A model generated the notes under the pieces. That model did no database searches. It was given only the letters and a program-made list of their open reading frames with translations, and was not told the DNA's origin. From Bin34 sp965219935 (GTDB taxonomy: Bacteria; Chloroflexota; Anaerolineae; Caldilineales; Caldilineaceae), in contig CBDCOU010000003.1 of NCBI GenBank assembly GCA_965219935.1, positions 1,240,001 to 1,304,000 of the forward strand: 64,000 bases of DNA, read 5' to 3'. Below are positions 35,831-45,740 of this stretch, in pieces. Position 1 is the stretch's first letter. Each line of letters starts with the position of its first letter. Both the position numbers and the translations under genes were made by a program.

Positions 35831-37272
35831 GACCAGCCAACCTGCTGTTCATCCTCTCAGACCAACACAATCCCAGGGCCATGGGCAACGCCGGAAGCCC
35901 GGAAGTCCACACGCCCAACCTGGACCGCCTGGCTACGGCCGGAACGCGCTTCAGTGCCGCCTATACACCCTGTCCCATCTGCGTGCCGGCACGGGCCTCG
36001 CTGGCCACGGGCCGCTATGTCCACGAGCTTCGGACCTGGGACAACTCGATGCCGTATACGGGTTCGGTACCCAGTTGGCACCACCGGCTGCGCGACGCAG
36101 GCCACAGAGTCGACTCCATCGGCAAACTTCATTTCAGGGATGCCCGGGACGACAACGGCTTCAGTCGCGAAATCGAACCGCTGCACATCGTTGACGGACA
36201 GGGGGACATCCTGGCCTCGGTACGACGGGATCCACCGCGTCGGCAGGCCTGGCGCGGGGTGCGCGAAGCCGGTCCGGGCAACTCGACGTATCTTGAGTAC
36301 GACCGGCGCAACACCGCCAACGCCAAGGCGTGGCTACAGGCGCGCGCAGAGTCGGACGAACCCCCGTGGGCCCTGTTCCTGTCCTATGTCTGTCCCCACC
36401 CGCCGTACATCGCCCCGCCCGAATATTTCGAGTTGTACGATCCCGACCGCCTGACGCTGCCCCCCGAGCCCGAGGGAAGCACCCATCCGGCCCTGGCCTG
36501 GATGAAGCAGTTCTTTTCCCTTGAGGACGTGACGGAAGCCGAGATGCGGCGCATGATGGCCGCCTACTACGGGGTGTGCACCTTCCTGGATGCCCAGATC
36601 GGCCAAGTGCTGGATGCCCTAACCGATCTGGGCTTGGCCGCAAACACCCGGATCCTGTACAGCAGCGACCATGGGGAAAGCCATGGTGCGCGCGGGCTGT
36701 TTGGAAAGTTCAGCCCTTATGACGAAACCTGCGCCGTGCCCTTCATCATGGCGGGGCCGGAGATTCCGGCCGGTCGCACCTGCGATGTGCCCGTCAATCT
36801 GGTGGACTGTTTCCCGACCGTACTGGAGGCCACGGGCATCGCGGAACAGCCGGAGGACCGGGATTTGCCCGGCCAATCGTTGTTTGGCATCTTGGCAGAC
36901 GAGGCCGGCGACCGCACCATCTTCAGCGAATACCACACAGTCGGCACGGAGGATGCCTGGTACCTGTTGCGAAACCGCAGGTACAAGTACGTGCACTTCA
37001 CGGGCCGCAGCCCGTTGCTGTACGACATGCTCGAAGACCCTTTGGAACTAACCAACCTTGCCGGTCTCCCCGAACACGAGGCACGGGTCCGAGGATTCGC
37101 CCACGAGTTGCGCGCGTTGTTGGATCCGGACGCCATCAATGCCGACGCCCATGCCGACCAGGTTGCCCGCGTGGCCGCCGCCGGGGGACGGGACGCGGTA
37201 TTGGCACGAGGGGCGTTCACCAACTCCCCGGTCCCGGGCGAACAGCCGGCCTTCAAATCCTTTGCCACATAA
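35818..37272 (+). CDS. Sulfatase family hydrolase (formylglycine-dependent)
   Basis: This 484-residue protein is a type I sulfatase or relative. The catalytic Cys55 stands in CVPARAS, the C-x-P-x-R motif that formylglycine-generating enzyme modifies. Metal ligands are visible in LLFILSDQH at the start and SSDHGESHGARGLFGKF near residue 282. The C-terminus reads SPLLYDMLEDPLELTNLAG as in many choline-sulfatase-like enzymes. There is no signal peptide, so it is probably cytoplasmic. The GTG start overlaps the end of the previous gene by 13 bases. Whether it cleaves sulfate or phosphonate esters is unknown; no formylglycine-generating enzyme gene is nearby. Confidence 0.87.
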   Translation: MDKVRPANLLFILSDQHNPRAMGNAGSPEVHTPNLDRLATAGTRFSAAYTPCPICVPARASLATGRYVHELRTWDNSMPYTGSVPSWHHRLRDAGHRVDSIGKLHFRDARDDNGFSREIEPLHIVDGQGDILASVRRDPPRRQAWRGVREAGPGNSTYLEYDRRNTANAKAWLQARAESDEPPWALFLSYVCPHPPYIAPPEYFELYDPDRLTLPPEPEGSTHPALAWMKQFFSLEDVTEAEMRRMMAAYYGVCTFLDAQIGQVLDALTDLGLAANTRILYSSDHGESHGARGLFGKFSPYDETCAVPFIMAGPEIPAGRTCDVPVNLVDCFPTVLEATGIAEQPEDRDLPGQSLFGILADEAGDRTIFSEYHTVGTEDAWYLLRNRRYKYVHFTGRSPLLYDMLEDPLELTNLAGLPEHEARVRGFAHELRALLDPDAINADAHADQVARVAAAGGRDAVLARGAFTNSPVPGEQPAFKSFAT

Positions 37273-37732
37273 TCCAGGCGTTCCGAGGCCGCGCAGTGGC
37301 TCATTCAGGCCGGGTCGATTGGAACCTCGACGCAAGCAGGAACAGACTGGCCACAACCACGCGGGCCGGAATGCAGGTGGTGCCCATGGGACGCGCCCAG
37401 GATCCATCATCCGAATCCGATCCGGTCAAGCAGTTGGAGACCCGGCAGAATCTGATCCCCCGGTGTCTGGAACAACGTTCCGAGCGGCGCGCTGAACTCG
37501 AATGGTGTTGGCTACTGGCGGCTTAGGGTCAAAACGTCATCGCGGCCGTGTGGAACGGAGCCGTGCGGAGCGGTCTGGAACGGAAGGACCCCACCACGCA
37601 AGCGGATCGGCTGCCACAAAGACTACGGCCCTGCCCTTGCAGCCGGACAGGGTCGTCACCGTCGATCCTCCGTTTGCGCGTCACTGAACCGGCGACGCCA
37701 TCCCCAAGCAGGTGGTACTCGGCTGTACCGGC
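37273..37732. other. Intergenic region between convergent sulfatase and lon genes
   Basis: This 460-base stretch has no open frame with similarity to known proteins. It contains repeated GGAACGG/GGAACGGA motifs around 37550-37590 but no strong hairpin with a T-run. I see nothing else. Confidence 0.5.
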
Positions 37733-40339
37733 CTACACCCTGGGTTGCGGATCCCTTGAAGTCACCTTGGGCAACTTCAAGGGCAGGTCCAGAGGCAGGG
37801 GCCGCGGCTCCGACTGCGGATCGCGCTTGGCCCTGCTCACCCAGACCGTGTCCACATTGGGTTCCAAGGCTGCCTCAATCACCTGATCGACATCGTCGAC
37901 TAGGACAAACTTCAGCTTGCGGCGAATGGCTTCCGGTATGTCGGACAGGTCCGCCTCGTTGCGTCGGGGCAGCAGGATGGTGGTCAGGCCCAGTCGTTCG
38001 GCAGCCAGGACCTTTTCCTTAATGCCTCCCACGGGCAACACCTTGCCGCGCAGGGTGATTTCCCCCGTCATGCCAACCTGCTTGCGCACCGGCCGCCGGG
38101 TCAACAGAGATGCCAGCGACGTGGCCATCGTAATGCCGGCGCTCGGCCCGTCCTTGGGGATGGAACCGGCCGGAATGTGGACGTGAATGGAGTGGTTGGA
38201 GAACATGCCGGGTTCGATACCCAGATCGCGGGCACGGGAACGGATGAAGCTCAGGGCGGCCTGGCCACTCTCCCGCATTACATCCCCCAACTGGCCCGTA
38301 ATCTGGAAGGCCTGCTCGCCAGGCATGATGATGGACTCAATGAACAGCACGTCGCCGCCGGTCATGGTCCAGGCCAGGCCGGTCGCCACACCCGGCATGT
38401 CGGTGCGGTGGGAGAGTTGCTCGCTGTGGTACTTGGGCTTGCCCAAATGCTCCATCACCTGGTTCTTGCGGACCCGTGTATTGCTTGAGCCGGAGCCGGT
38501 GGCAATGTCCGTGGCGGTCTTGCGGCAAAGCTTGGCGATGTTGCGCTCCAATTCGCGGACCCCGGCTTCATTGGTATAGCCGCGCACGATGGTTTGCAGG
38601 GCGCCTTTTGTGAAGCTGATTTCGTCCTCGTGCAGACCGTTCTCCCGGACTTGGCGCGGCAGCAGGTAGTTCTGCGCAATCTTGACCTTCTCCTCCTCCG
38701 TGTAGCTGCTCAACTGGATGATTTCCATCCGATCGGCCAGGGCCGGCGGAATGGCCTCCACCATGTTGGCGGTCGTGATGAACATCACGTTGCTCAGGTC
38801 GAACGGCACGTCGAGGTAGTGGTCGTTGAACTCCCGGTTCTGCTCGGGATCCAGCACTTCCAGCAGGGCGCTGCTGGGATCGCCGCGGAAGTCCGAACCC
38901 AGCTTGTCCACCTCGTCCAGCATAAAGACGGGGTTGTTGGTTCCGCACCGCCGCAGGTTCTGGATGATGCGGCCCGGCATGGCCCCCACGTAGGTGCGCC
39001 GGAAGCCCCTGATTTCGGCCTCGTCGCGCACGCCGCCCAACGCCAGGCGCACGAATTGCCGCTTCATGGCACGCGCAATGCTGATGCCCAGACTGGTCTT
39101 GCCCACGCCGGGCGGCCCCACAAAGCACAGGACCACCCCTTCGCGCTCCCTGCGGATCTTGTCCCACAGGTTCGTCTCCTCGTGCTGTTCGGACCGCCGG
39201 GTCTGGCGCAGCTTGCGCACCGCCAGATACTCGAGGATGCGGCTCTTGATGTCCGTCAGACCGTAGTGGTCCTCGTTGAGGACGCGGCGGGCCCTGCGCA
39301 GGTCCAGGCTGTCGGACGAACTGTTGTTCCAGGGCAGGCCGACCAGGGTTTCGATGTACGACTTGATCACGGAGTATTCGGCTGCCTGAATTGGCACCCG
39401 CCGCAGCCGGTTCAACTCGCGCGTCGCCTCCTCCGTGGCCGTGGGAGGCATGTTCGCCTCGGCGATGCTGGCCTCCAGTTCCTTGATGTCCACCATCTGG
39501 TCATCTTCGTCGCCGAGTTCCTTGTTGATGACCTTCATTTGTTCGCGCAGGAAGAACTCCCTTTGGGAGCGTTCCATCTCGCCCTGGGCCTGGGACTGGA
39601 TTTGCTGTCCCAGCTCCATGATCTTGATCTCCTGGTCCAGGACGCCCAGCACGATGCGCATCTTCGCCGCCGTGCTGTCCTCGCCCAGGATTTGCATGCT
39701 CTGCTCCACGTCCATGGGCAGACTGCCGGCAATCAGATAGGTGAACTGCAACGGGGAGCGGGTGTCCAGCGCCATCTCGGCCACTTCGCTGGGGGTCTGC
39801 CGGTCGAGTTCGGCGTATTCCCGGTAGCGCGTGCGCAGCAGCCGCACCAGCGCCGTCATTTCCTCCCCTTCCTCAACCGTTTCCGGATGTGCTTCCACCT
39901 CCGCCCGCAGATACGGATCCAGCTGGCTCCAGGAAGTGACTCGGACCCGATCCAAGGCCCGTACCAGCACGCGCAGGACACCGTCCGGCGCCCTCATCAC
40001 CTTGTGGATGACCGCGACCACGCCGACACCGGAAATTTCGTCCGGGCCGGGTTCCTGGTCGTCGGACCGGGAGGCCACCAGCACGACATGGCGCTGGGTG
40101 GGCATGTTGTCGCGGATGATGCGCAGGCTGCGGGGCTGCCCCATGGTCAGGGGTATCCACATGTACGGATACACAACCAGACCCTGAAGGGGAATGACCG
40201 GCAGATCCTTCAGGTGATCCGCCTCCCCCTCCGAGACTTCGGGATCTCCCAGATTCCTGATCTCGTCCGATTCATACAGAACCTCTTCCTGATCCGAGTG
40301 GTTGTCTACCCGTTCGTCATCCATCTGGGGGCTGTCCAC
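37733..40339 (-). CDS. lon: ATP-dependent protease Lon
   Basis: This 868-residue cytoplasmic protease degrades misfolded and regulatory proteins. The N-terminal LON substrate domain (about 45-250) is followed by a coiled coil, the AAA module with Walker A GPPGVGKTSLG and Walker B VFMLDEVDKLG, and the C-terminal serine-lysine protease domain with the catalytic Ser in KDGPSAG and Lys in GGIKEKVLAA. It has a 40-residue acidic N-terminal extension. It is a single-gene unit. The long open frame on the opposite strand is a GC-driven shadow. Confidence 0.96.
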   Translation of the reverse strand: MDSPQMDDERVDNHSDQEEVLYESDEIRNLGDPEVSEGEADHLKDLPVIPLQGLVVYPYMWIPLTMGQPRSLRIIRDNMPTQRHVVLVASRSDDQEPGPDEISGVGVVAVIHKVMRAPDGVLRVLVRALDRVRVTSWSQLDPYLRAEVEAHPETVEEGEEMTALVRLLRTRYREYAELDRQTPSEVAEMALDTRSPLQFTYLIAGSLPMDVEQSMQILGEDSTAAKMRIVLGVLDQEIKIMELGQQIQSQAQGEMERSQREFFLREQMKVINKELGDEDDQMVDIKELEASIAEANMPPTATEEATRELNRLRRVPIQAAEYSVIKSYIETLVGLPWNNSSSDSLDLRRARRVLNEDHYGLTDIKSRILEYLAVRKLRQTRRSEQHEETNLWDKIRREREGVVLCFVGPPGVGKTSLGISIARAMKRQFVRLALGGVRDEAEIRGFRRTYVGAMPGRIIQNLRRCGTNNPVFMLDEVDKLGSDFRGDPSSALLEVLDPEQNREFNDHYLDVPFDLSNVMFITTANMVEAIPPALADRMEIIQLSSYTEEEKVKIAQNYLLPRQVRENGLHEDEISFTKGALQTIVRGYTNEAGVRELERNIAKLCRKTATDIATGSGSSNTRVRKNQVMEHLGKPKYHSEQLSHRTDMPGVATGLAWTMTGGDVLFIESIIMPGEQAFQITGQLGDVMRESGQAALSFIRSRARDLGIEPGMFSNHSIHVHIPAGSIPKDGPSAGITMATSLASLLTRRPVRKQVGMTGEITLRGKVLPVGGIKEKVLAAERLGLTTILLPRRNEADLSDIPEAIRRKLKFVLVDDVDQVIEAALEPNVDTVWVSRAKRDPQSEPRPLPLDLPLKLPKVTSRDPQPRV

Positions 40340-40512
40340 CTTCTGCGCCCGGCAGGCGGTTCCTGCCTTGGCAAAGCGAGTCTAGCACAGGGATTCGTTG
40401 GAAATCCGGCCCACAGCGAACCTTAACGGAACACATACACAGGCCGCCGAACCAGTCCGCGAATCCAGCCTTCGGGAACACCGGATATGGGTCTGCGGCC
40501 TGGTTGGCAACC

Positions 40513-40518
40513 TATAAT
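40513..40518 (+). promoter_or_regulatory. -10 element upstream of the cyclodeaminase gene
   Basis: A perfect TATAAT lies 17 bases before the ATG at 40535, giving a short leader of about 10 bases. No convincing -35 is visible 17-18 bases upstream. Confidence 0.4.
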
Positions 40519-40534
40519 TGAGCGTCCCGCCGGC

Positions 40535-41188
40535 ATGCCCGTGTCCTTGAATTCGTATCAGTCCATCCCCACCGCCGCGTTCCTGGACGCCCTCGCGTCC
40601 CGCGAGCCCGTGCCGGGCGGCGGAACCGCCGCCGCCGTGACCGGCTCCCATGGAACGGCCTTGCTGTGCATGGTCCTGAATCTGACCGTGGGCCGCAGGC
40701 GGTTTCAGCGCCACGAAGGAGTCCTGAAGCCGATCCAGCAGCGGCTGGAGGCCAACCGGCTGGCATTGCTGAACCTGGCCGACCAGGACGCGGCCGCGTA
40801 TGCCGAAGTGGACCGCTGCCTGAAGCTGCCGGCGCACGATCCATCCACACAGGCAGTCCGAAGCATGGAGCTTGACCGGGCCCTGCACACGGCAGCCACC
40901 GTTCCCCTTCAGGTCGCCAACACCTGTCGGGAGGTGCTCGGCGACACCTGGGAAGTGGCAAACCGCGGCAACAGGACGGTGCTGTCCGACGTGATGGTAG
41001 GCACCCATCTGCTCATGGCAGCCGTTCACAGCAGCAACGTCAATGTGCATGTCAACCTGCGCATGGCCACACCTGGTGCGGAAGGACAAACCCTGGCAGC
41101 CAACATCGCGGCCTGCATCCAGGACGCGGACGGGTTCAGCAGCCGCATCCTGGACCGCTGCACGGAACGAATGGATCAGTCCCGGTGA
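40535..41188 (+). CDS. Cyclodeaminase/cyclohydrolase family protein (FTCD C-domain-like)
   Basis: This 217-residue all-helical protein belongs to the formiminotetrahydrofolate cyclodeaminase family (FchA-like), which converts formimino-THF to methenyl-THF or hydrolyses methenyl-THF. The family hallmarks PVPGGGTAAAVTGSHGTALLCMV, DQDAAAYAEV and the NRGNRTVLSDVMVG segment are present. Its stop overlaps the GTG start of a FolD-like gene (GTGA), so the two are coupled and should act together in one-carbon metabolism. Confidence 0.87.
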   Translation: MPVSLNSYQSIPTAAFLDALASREPVPGGGTAAAVTGSHGTALLCMVLNLTVGRRRFQRHEGVLKPIQQRLEANRLALLNLADQDAAAYAEVDRCLKLPAHDPSTQAVRSMELDRALHTAATVPLQVANTCREVLGDTWEVANRGNRTVLSDVMVGTHLLMAAVHSSNVNVHVNLRMATPGAEGQTLAANIAACIQDADGFSSRILDRCTERMDQSR

Positions 41189-42090
41189 CCGCCAAACCGC
41201 TCAAGGGCCGCGCGTTGGCCCGGCGGCTCCGACGCCGGACCGCCCAGGATGTGCACGAATTCCAGGAACGCACTGGCCACGCGGCCACCATCGCGGCCGT
41301 GATAATCGGGGACGATCAAGGGGCCCTGAACTATGCGCGCGCCCAAAGCAGGGCCAGCGGCAACACGGGCATCGGCTATCAACTTGTGCGACTGCCGGGA
41401 GACTGCCGGATGGCAGACGCCATGGAGGCCATCGACCGGCTGAACCTCGCTGCGGAGATTACCGGCATCATCTTGCTGACACCCGTGCCGACCCATCTGA
41501 ATCAGACTATGCTGCAATGGAGAATTGCACCTTCGAAAGATTTGGAGGGCGTGTCGCCCGGCAACATGGGCCACCTGCTCGCCGATACCGGCATTTTCTT
41601 CACACCCCCCACCCCGGCTGCCGCAATGGCCCTGCTGGACAGCCTGGACCTTGAGTTGAGCGGTCAACAGGCAGTGGTTGTGGGCCACAGTGCGATTGTC
41701 GGAAAACCATTGGCCATGCGCCTGCTCAACCGGCGCTGCACGGTAACCATTGCCCACGCGCATACCAGGGACTTGGCATCCCTCACCACGGGAGCCGACA
41801 TCCTATGCGTGGCCGTAGGCAAGCCAGGTCTCATCACCGGAAATTATGTAAAGCAAGGTGCCGTGGTCCTTGACATCGGAACCACATACATCGGTAAGAC
41901 GGTGCTGGGAGATTGCGATCCGGATTCAGTTGGTTCCAAGGCCGGTTGGTTGACTCCGGTACCGGGGGGCATTGGGCCCCTTACCACCGTTATGCTTATG
42001 CGCAATGCCTACAGGGCCCTGGCCCGCCAGCTTGGAGAGGCAATTTGGACAGAGTGGGATTCACCATTCACTGATGGATTGCGTCGTTGA
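41185..42090 (+). CDS. FolD-like protein lacking catalytic Lys and Gln
   Basis: This 301-residue protein has the two-domain FolD (methylene-THF dehydrogenase/cyclohydrolase) fold. Kept features are KDLEGVSPGNMG (Asp119, E. coli Asp121), the NADP-binding GHSAIVGKP, VLDIG and the late TPVPGGIGPLT motif. Altered features are striking: residue 54 is Gln (YARAQ) where E. coli FolD has the essential Lys54, and residue 98 is Leu where Gln98 stands. Either change strongly damages catalysis in studied enzymes, so this protein may have lost dehydrogenase or cyclohydrolase activity, or changed role. It is coupled to an upstream cyclodeaminase that could supply the missing cyclohydrolase step. Confidence 0.85.
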   Translation: MTAKPLKGRALARRLRRRTAQDVHEFQERTGHAATIAAVIIGDDQGALNYARAQSRASGNTGIGYQLVRLPGDCRMADAMEAIDRLNLAAEITGIILLTPVPTHLNQTMLQWRIAPSKDLEGVSPGNMGHLLADTGIFFTPPTPAAAMALLDSLDLELSGQQAVVVGHSAIVGKPLAMRLLNRRCTVTIAHAHTRDLASLTTGADILCVAVGKPGLITGNYVKQGAVVLDIGTTYIGKTVLGDCDPDSVGSKAGWLTPVPGGIGPLTTVMLMRNAYRALARQLGEAIWTEWDSPFTDGLRR

Positions 42091-43361
42091 CCATCCTTGG
42101 TTCCCAGTATCCATCACACTGCAAGGAAGCAATGCACAATGCCGAATCCTTGCCAACGAACCGCCAGCCCAACAGCACGACGACACCAACTTGCCGGCCA
42201 TTGACTGTCGGCCCATCGACCCATAAACCTTCAACAACAAACCGCCTTACGCCCAGTCCTTGAGATGGCCCCAGGGGCTGCCCGGTACGTCCCCGCATTG
42301 CCCATCACGGTCCCTGGGGCAAAACTGTTCCCTGCTCGAAGCGGGAATTGAGTGCCACGGAGCCAGCCGGACCTGACCGGACATCAACGATGATCTGCCG
42401 GGAACGGATTCCGCTTCCGGTCTCGTGGCAGTAGCAGGAACGAGCCCATCGATGATGCGCCCCCCTCCGACACAACCACACGCATCGGATCCCGGTTGAT
42501 TCGGGAAGCGACCATTGCCAGGGGTTCTTTGCCGCATGCGGATCCGGATCGAGAACAACGCAATCGGCACAGGCCAACTTGGCCAGGGCAATCGCATTCT
42601 GCTTTCAGTCGGTGCCGAGTGAATAATAAATAAAAGTTAACGAGTGTAACAATCAGTCACCAACCACAGTAACGAAATAAACTAACCAACATCCTGTTGC
42701 GCAACACGTGTGGCCCCGCGTCAGAAAATCCGGTGACCAGGCTCCATCCGCATAACAGAGCGGAACTCCTTAAGCCGGGCGCGGCGCGTGGGGCATCGGG
42801 ACCGATGGAGACCGGAGACAGGTTTGGCCGACTGTGGACAAGCAAAACCACGCAGGGTTCCCGCGGTCCCTGCTCGGGCATGGACCCCATGCCACGACGA
42901 CGGCCTCAGGCCCGACTCTACGCCCACTGGCCCGGGCGCGCTTGGCCGCGATGCCTCCGTGGGCGTGTGCTCCCATTTTCGAGGACGAGTTCCGGCTTTT
43001 AACACCCGCCCTGTTCCCAGATGCCACGTCCCCTCAAGCAGAATACGGTTGCCCTGCCGGCAGGGCAACCTGCAACATTCTCCGGCTCGCGCGTGGGGTA
43101 TACTTTGAATATATTGACTCAGCCATCGAGGTCCTGCAACAGCCAAGTACCGTTCCTTTGGTTCGCGCCAGCCCTGAACTGAATGGTGTGAACAGGCCTG
43201 CTACCCATTCTTCTCTCCCTCAGCCCTCAACCTCCTCTCCGAGGGTTGAACGCCCGTTCTACTCCCCAGACAGCTCAGGCCAGCGCCACCCTAGATCGGC
43301 GAAGGCCGGCACCGCGCGACAGGCGCGATCCGCAGAACCCGGCTAGCTCGGGAGCACGTCC
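42091..43361. other. Long gene-poor region
   Basis: About 1.27 kb without a gene that I can support. An AT-rich patch (42617-42660, with AATAATAAATAAAAG) stands out from the GC-rich surroundings. A perfect 24-bp palindrome lies at 43047-43070, followed by TATACT at 43099-43104, which could be the -10 of the LysM-PA14 gene 260 bases downstream. Short open frames in the rest are rich in Arg, Pro and Gly and resemble nothing known. Confidence 0.5.
43047..43070. repeat. Perfect 24-bp palindrome
   Basis: The half-site GGTTGCCCTGCC is followed directly by its exact reverse complement with no loop. It sits about 30 bases upstream of a TATACT -10 candidate, a position typical of an operator or of a cruciform/terminator relic. 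Confidence 0.65.
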
Positions 43362-44282
43362 ATGCACGGGTACTTTATTCGCAACCTACCAGGCAAATTG
43401 GTGTGGGCTCTTGCCTTTGCCCTGCTCTTGCTGTTCACGGTAGGTGGATCCACAGTTTGGGCACAGGCTCCTGTCGGGTCGGGCTACTATGTCCGGCAAG
43501 GCGACACTGTGTACAGCATTGCCATTCGCCACGGCATCACCGTGCAGCAACTGGCGAGCATCAATCCCGGCCTTCCGGCCCATGGGTACGTGCACGCCGG
43601 TACCACGGTGAATGTACCCATTCCGGGGTTGATCGGCCCCGCTCCGTCCCAGTGCCCGCAGATGCACACCGTCAATCCCAACGAGACACTGGCATGGATT
43701 GGAGGCGCCTACGGAGTCAATCCGACCGTGCTGGCGCAACTCAACAACCTGCCAGCCGGTGCCGCGGTCAATCCAGGCAACATCCTGTGCCTGCCGTCCT
43801 ACGCGAGGCTGAACTACTCATGGCAGGGCACCGGGCCCGCTCCGGCACCAGCCCCCGCGGCACCCGCCTATGTGCCTGCGCCACCGTCCAGGCCGGCCGC
43901 ACACGTCCCCATGGGGCCGTGGAATGCCAGCTACTACCACTACCAGCCTCCGGCCGCGTTGATCCTGACCCGTTCGGATCAGACGATCAACTTCAACTGG
44001 GGTCAGGGCAGTCCGGGACGGGGCGTGCATTTCGACTTTTTCAGCGTTGCCTGGACCAACACATTCCACTTCAACGGCCGGAACTACCGGTTCGTGGCGC
44101 TGTCGGACGATGGCGTACGCGTGTGGGTGGGCAACACCCTTGTCATTGACGGCTGGGTACCCCAGGCAGCGACGCTGTACTTCAAGGACTACGCGCCGCC
44201 TGCCGGAACCCACTTGGTAAGGGTCGAGTACTACGACTCGGGCTCCGCCGCCCAGATCATGGTGGATTGGGCTCCCAACTGA
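43362..44282 (+). CDS. Secreted LysM-LysM-PA14 protein
   Basis: This 306-residue exported protein has a signal peptide (about 1-35, ending near VWAQA). Two LysM domains follow (about 42-86, YYVRQGDTVYSIAIRHGITV, and 101-146, HTVNPNETLAWIGGAYGVNP), then an Ala/Pro linker (about 155-185) and a PA14-like domain (about 188-306, WNASYYHY to LVRVEYYDSGSAAQIMVDW). LysM binds peptidoglycan or chitin-like glycans and PA14 often binds sugars, so it is probably a wall-attached glycan-binding protein. Such proteins are frequent in Chloroflexota. A similar-sized secreted protein gene follows 97 bases later. Confidence 0.88.
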   Translation: MHGYFIRNLPGKLVWALAFALLLLFTVGGSTVWAQAPVGSGYYVRQGDTVYSIAIRHGITVQQLASINPGLPAHGYVHAGTTVNVPIPGLIGPAPSQCPQMHTVNPNETLAWIGGAYGVNPTVLAQLNNLPAGAAVNPGNILCLPSYARLNYSWQGTGPAPAPAPAAPAYVPAPPSRPAAHVPMGPWNASYYHYQPPAALILTRSDQTINFNWGQGSPGRGVHFDFFSVAWTNTFHFNGRNYRFVALSDDGVRVWVGNTLVIDGWVPQAATLYFKDYAPPAGTHLVRVEYYDSGSAAQIMVDWAPN

Positions 44283-44379
44283 GGGACCCAACTTTGAGAA
44301 TTCGCACAGTGCCCAGTCGGCATCCTGACACTCACGCCACCACACAACCCGTCCCTCACGCTTCCGGAGGAGAGACACC

Positions 44380-45714
44380 ATGAACAGACACTCCAAACTC
44401 CCAGCCAGGTTCCTGCTGGTGTTGCTGGGCACCATCCTGATTGTCGCCGGCCTGACTTCGGTCTCACTGGCGAACACACCCACCGAATTCCACGGCAGCT
44501 TCTTCGACCTAGTCCATGAGACAGGGAGCAGAGCCTATTTCGCAATTGACACGGATTGTGACGACATAGACGAAAACTGCACGGTAATCGTATCTGGAAC
44601 CCCTGCTACTGGCACAGACGCAAACATCAGTGACTGGGTAGAACAACTGAATGGGTGCAGCGCTACCAGGAGTAGAGACGGACGATACAAGGACTTCGAA
44701 GTATGTTGGACAGGCCTCACCGTCGAGTGGCCCGTCATCAATCCTAACGACGATTTTGAAATCACCCCGTACTGCAAGCGCGGCGACAATGTATGCGCCG
44801 AAGAGCTGCGCATATGCTTCAACGCCAACGACTGTGCCAACAACGACTATGAAAGAAGGTCATGGACGCAAGTGGGCGAACTCTGGGACAAATCTGATAA
44901 CTGCCTGTACGACACCGACGAGGACGACGTCTGGGAGTGCATCGACGAAGAATTCGACGACTGGCTCGATGACAACATGCGCAGCGGCGACGACTACAAC
45001 GACCTGGACGACGAGGAGGAAGACGAACGCGGCTTCACCCTGGAGGACTACGAAAACGATCTGAGCCAGGTCGGCAACCGGCCATACACTTCTCGGCGAC
45101 AGCCCACATATGCGCCTCCGGCTGCGCCCGTGTACCAGCCGCCTGTCTACCAACCTTCCCACCCGCCGGCCCAACCGCGCCACAGTGGCACGCTGTACCT
45201 TGATGCCGTATACGTCAACTATGGCGGTTACCTGGATACGGCCAGCGGCTTCGGCGAGTGCAACACGGCACAAGGCTGCATCAGGGTAATTGGTTCCGGC
45301 ACGGGAATGTCCAGCCACTTGGGCCGTGTGTTCATCCAAATCACCGACCCGCAAACCAGGTCGTGCCTCTCAGCCCAGGGAATCCCGTACTCCGGCCCGA
45401 CGGTGATGGAGTTTGACGATCCGGTACTCCAGTCGTGTAATTCGCGGATCGCCACAGCCAACGGCGCCTGCCCGACACGAGGCATCGGTGCCAAGGAAGA
45501 ACTGCTCCGCATGTACAACCTGGGCCTGCTCAGGAGTCTTCTGTCAGCGTCCCACGCCCAGGTCCTTCGCCAGGAAGTGGAATCCGCACGGCGCCAGGCG
45601 GCAGACTGCCTGTGCCAGTCCGGATTCAGCAATCGGGACTTTGTGTCGGTTGCCACAGGCAACCCCTGGGACTACAACGCGGACGCCCGGCAACCTCTGC
45701 TCTGCCGAAGCTGA
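44380..45714 (+). CDS. Secreted Cys-rich acidic protein of unknown function
   Basis: This 444-residue protein has a signal peptide (about 1-31, ending SLA) and many cysteines in the N-terminal half (about 10 between residues 55 and 190), suggesting disulfides outside the cell. A highly acidic stretch (about 180-220, rich in Asp and Glu, such as DDYNDLDDEEEDE) may bind calcium. A Pro/Tyr/Gln-rich linker with repeated APVYQPP-like units (about 238-265) leads to a conserved-looking C-terminal domain with six or more cysteines. I do not recognise the family. A strong GGAGGAGAG precedes the ATG. It is downstream of a LysM-PA14 protein and ends before a strong hairpin. Confidence 0.8.
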   Translation: MNRHSKLPARFLLVLLGTILIVAGLTSVSLANTPTEFHGSFFDLVHETGSRAYFAIDTDCDDIDENCTVIVSGTPATGTDANISDWVEQLNGCSATRSRDGRYKDFEVCWTGLTVEWPVINPNDDFEITPYCKRGDNVCAEELRICFNANDCANNDYERRSWTQVGELWDKSDNCLYDTDEDDVWECIDEEFDDWLDDNMRSGDDYNDLDDEEEDERGFTLEDYENDLSQVGNRPYTSRRQPTYAPPAAPVYQPPVYQPSHPPAQPRHSGTLYLDAVYVNYGGYLDTASGFGECNTAQGCIRVIGSGTGMSSHLGRVFIQITDPQTRSCLSAQGIPYSGPTVMEFDDPVLQSCNSRIATANGACPTRGIGAKEELLRMYNLGLLRSLLSASHAQVLRQEVESARRQAADCLCQSGFSNRDFVSVATGNPWDYNADARQPLLCRS

Positions 45715-45740
45715 TCCGCTGGCATTGACATTCCCCGAAC

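Noticed and set aside
38594..40426. 610-codon open frame on the plus strand opposite lon
   Set aside because: Antisense shadow of lon; no similarity, no ribosome site.
42091..43361. Short plus-strand frames in the gene-poor region (for example 42834-43346)
   Set aside because: Arg/Pro/Gly-rich composition, no ribosome site, no similarity I recognise; hydrophobic core pattern absent.
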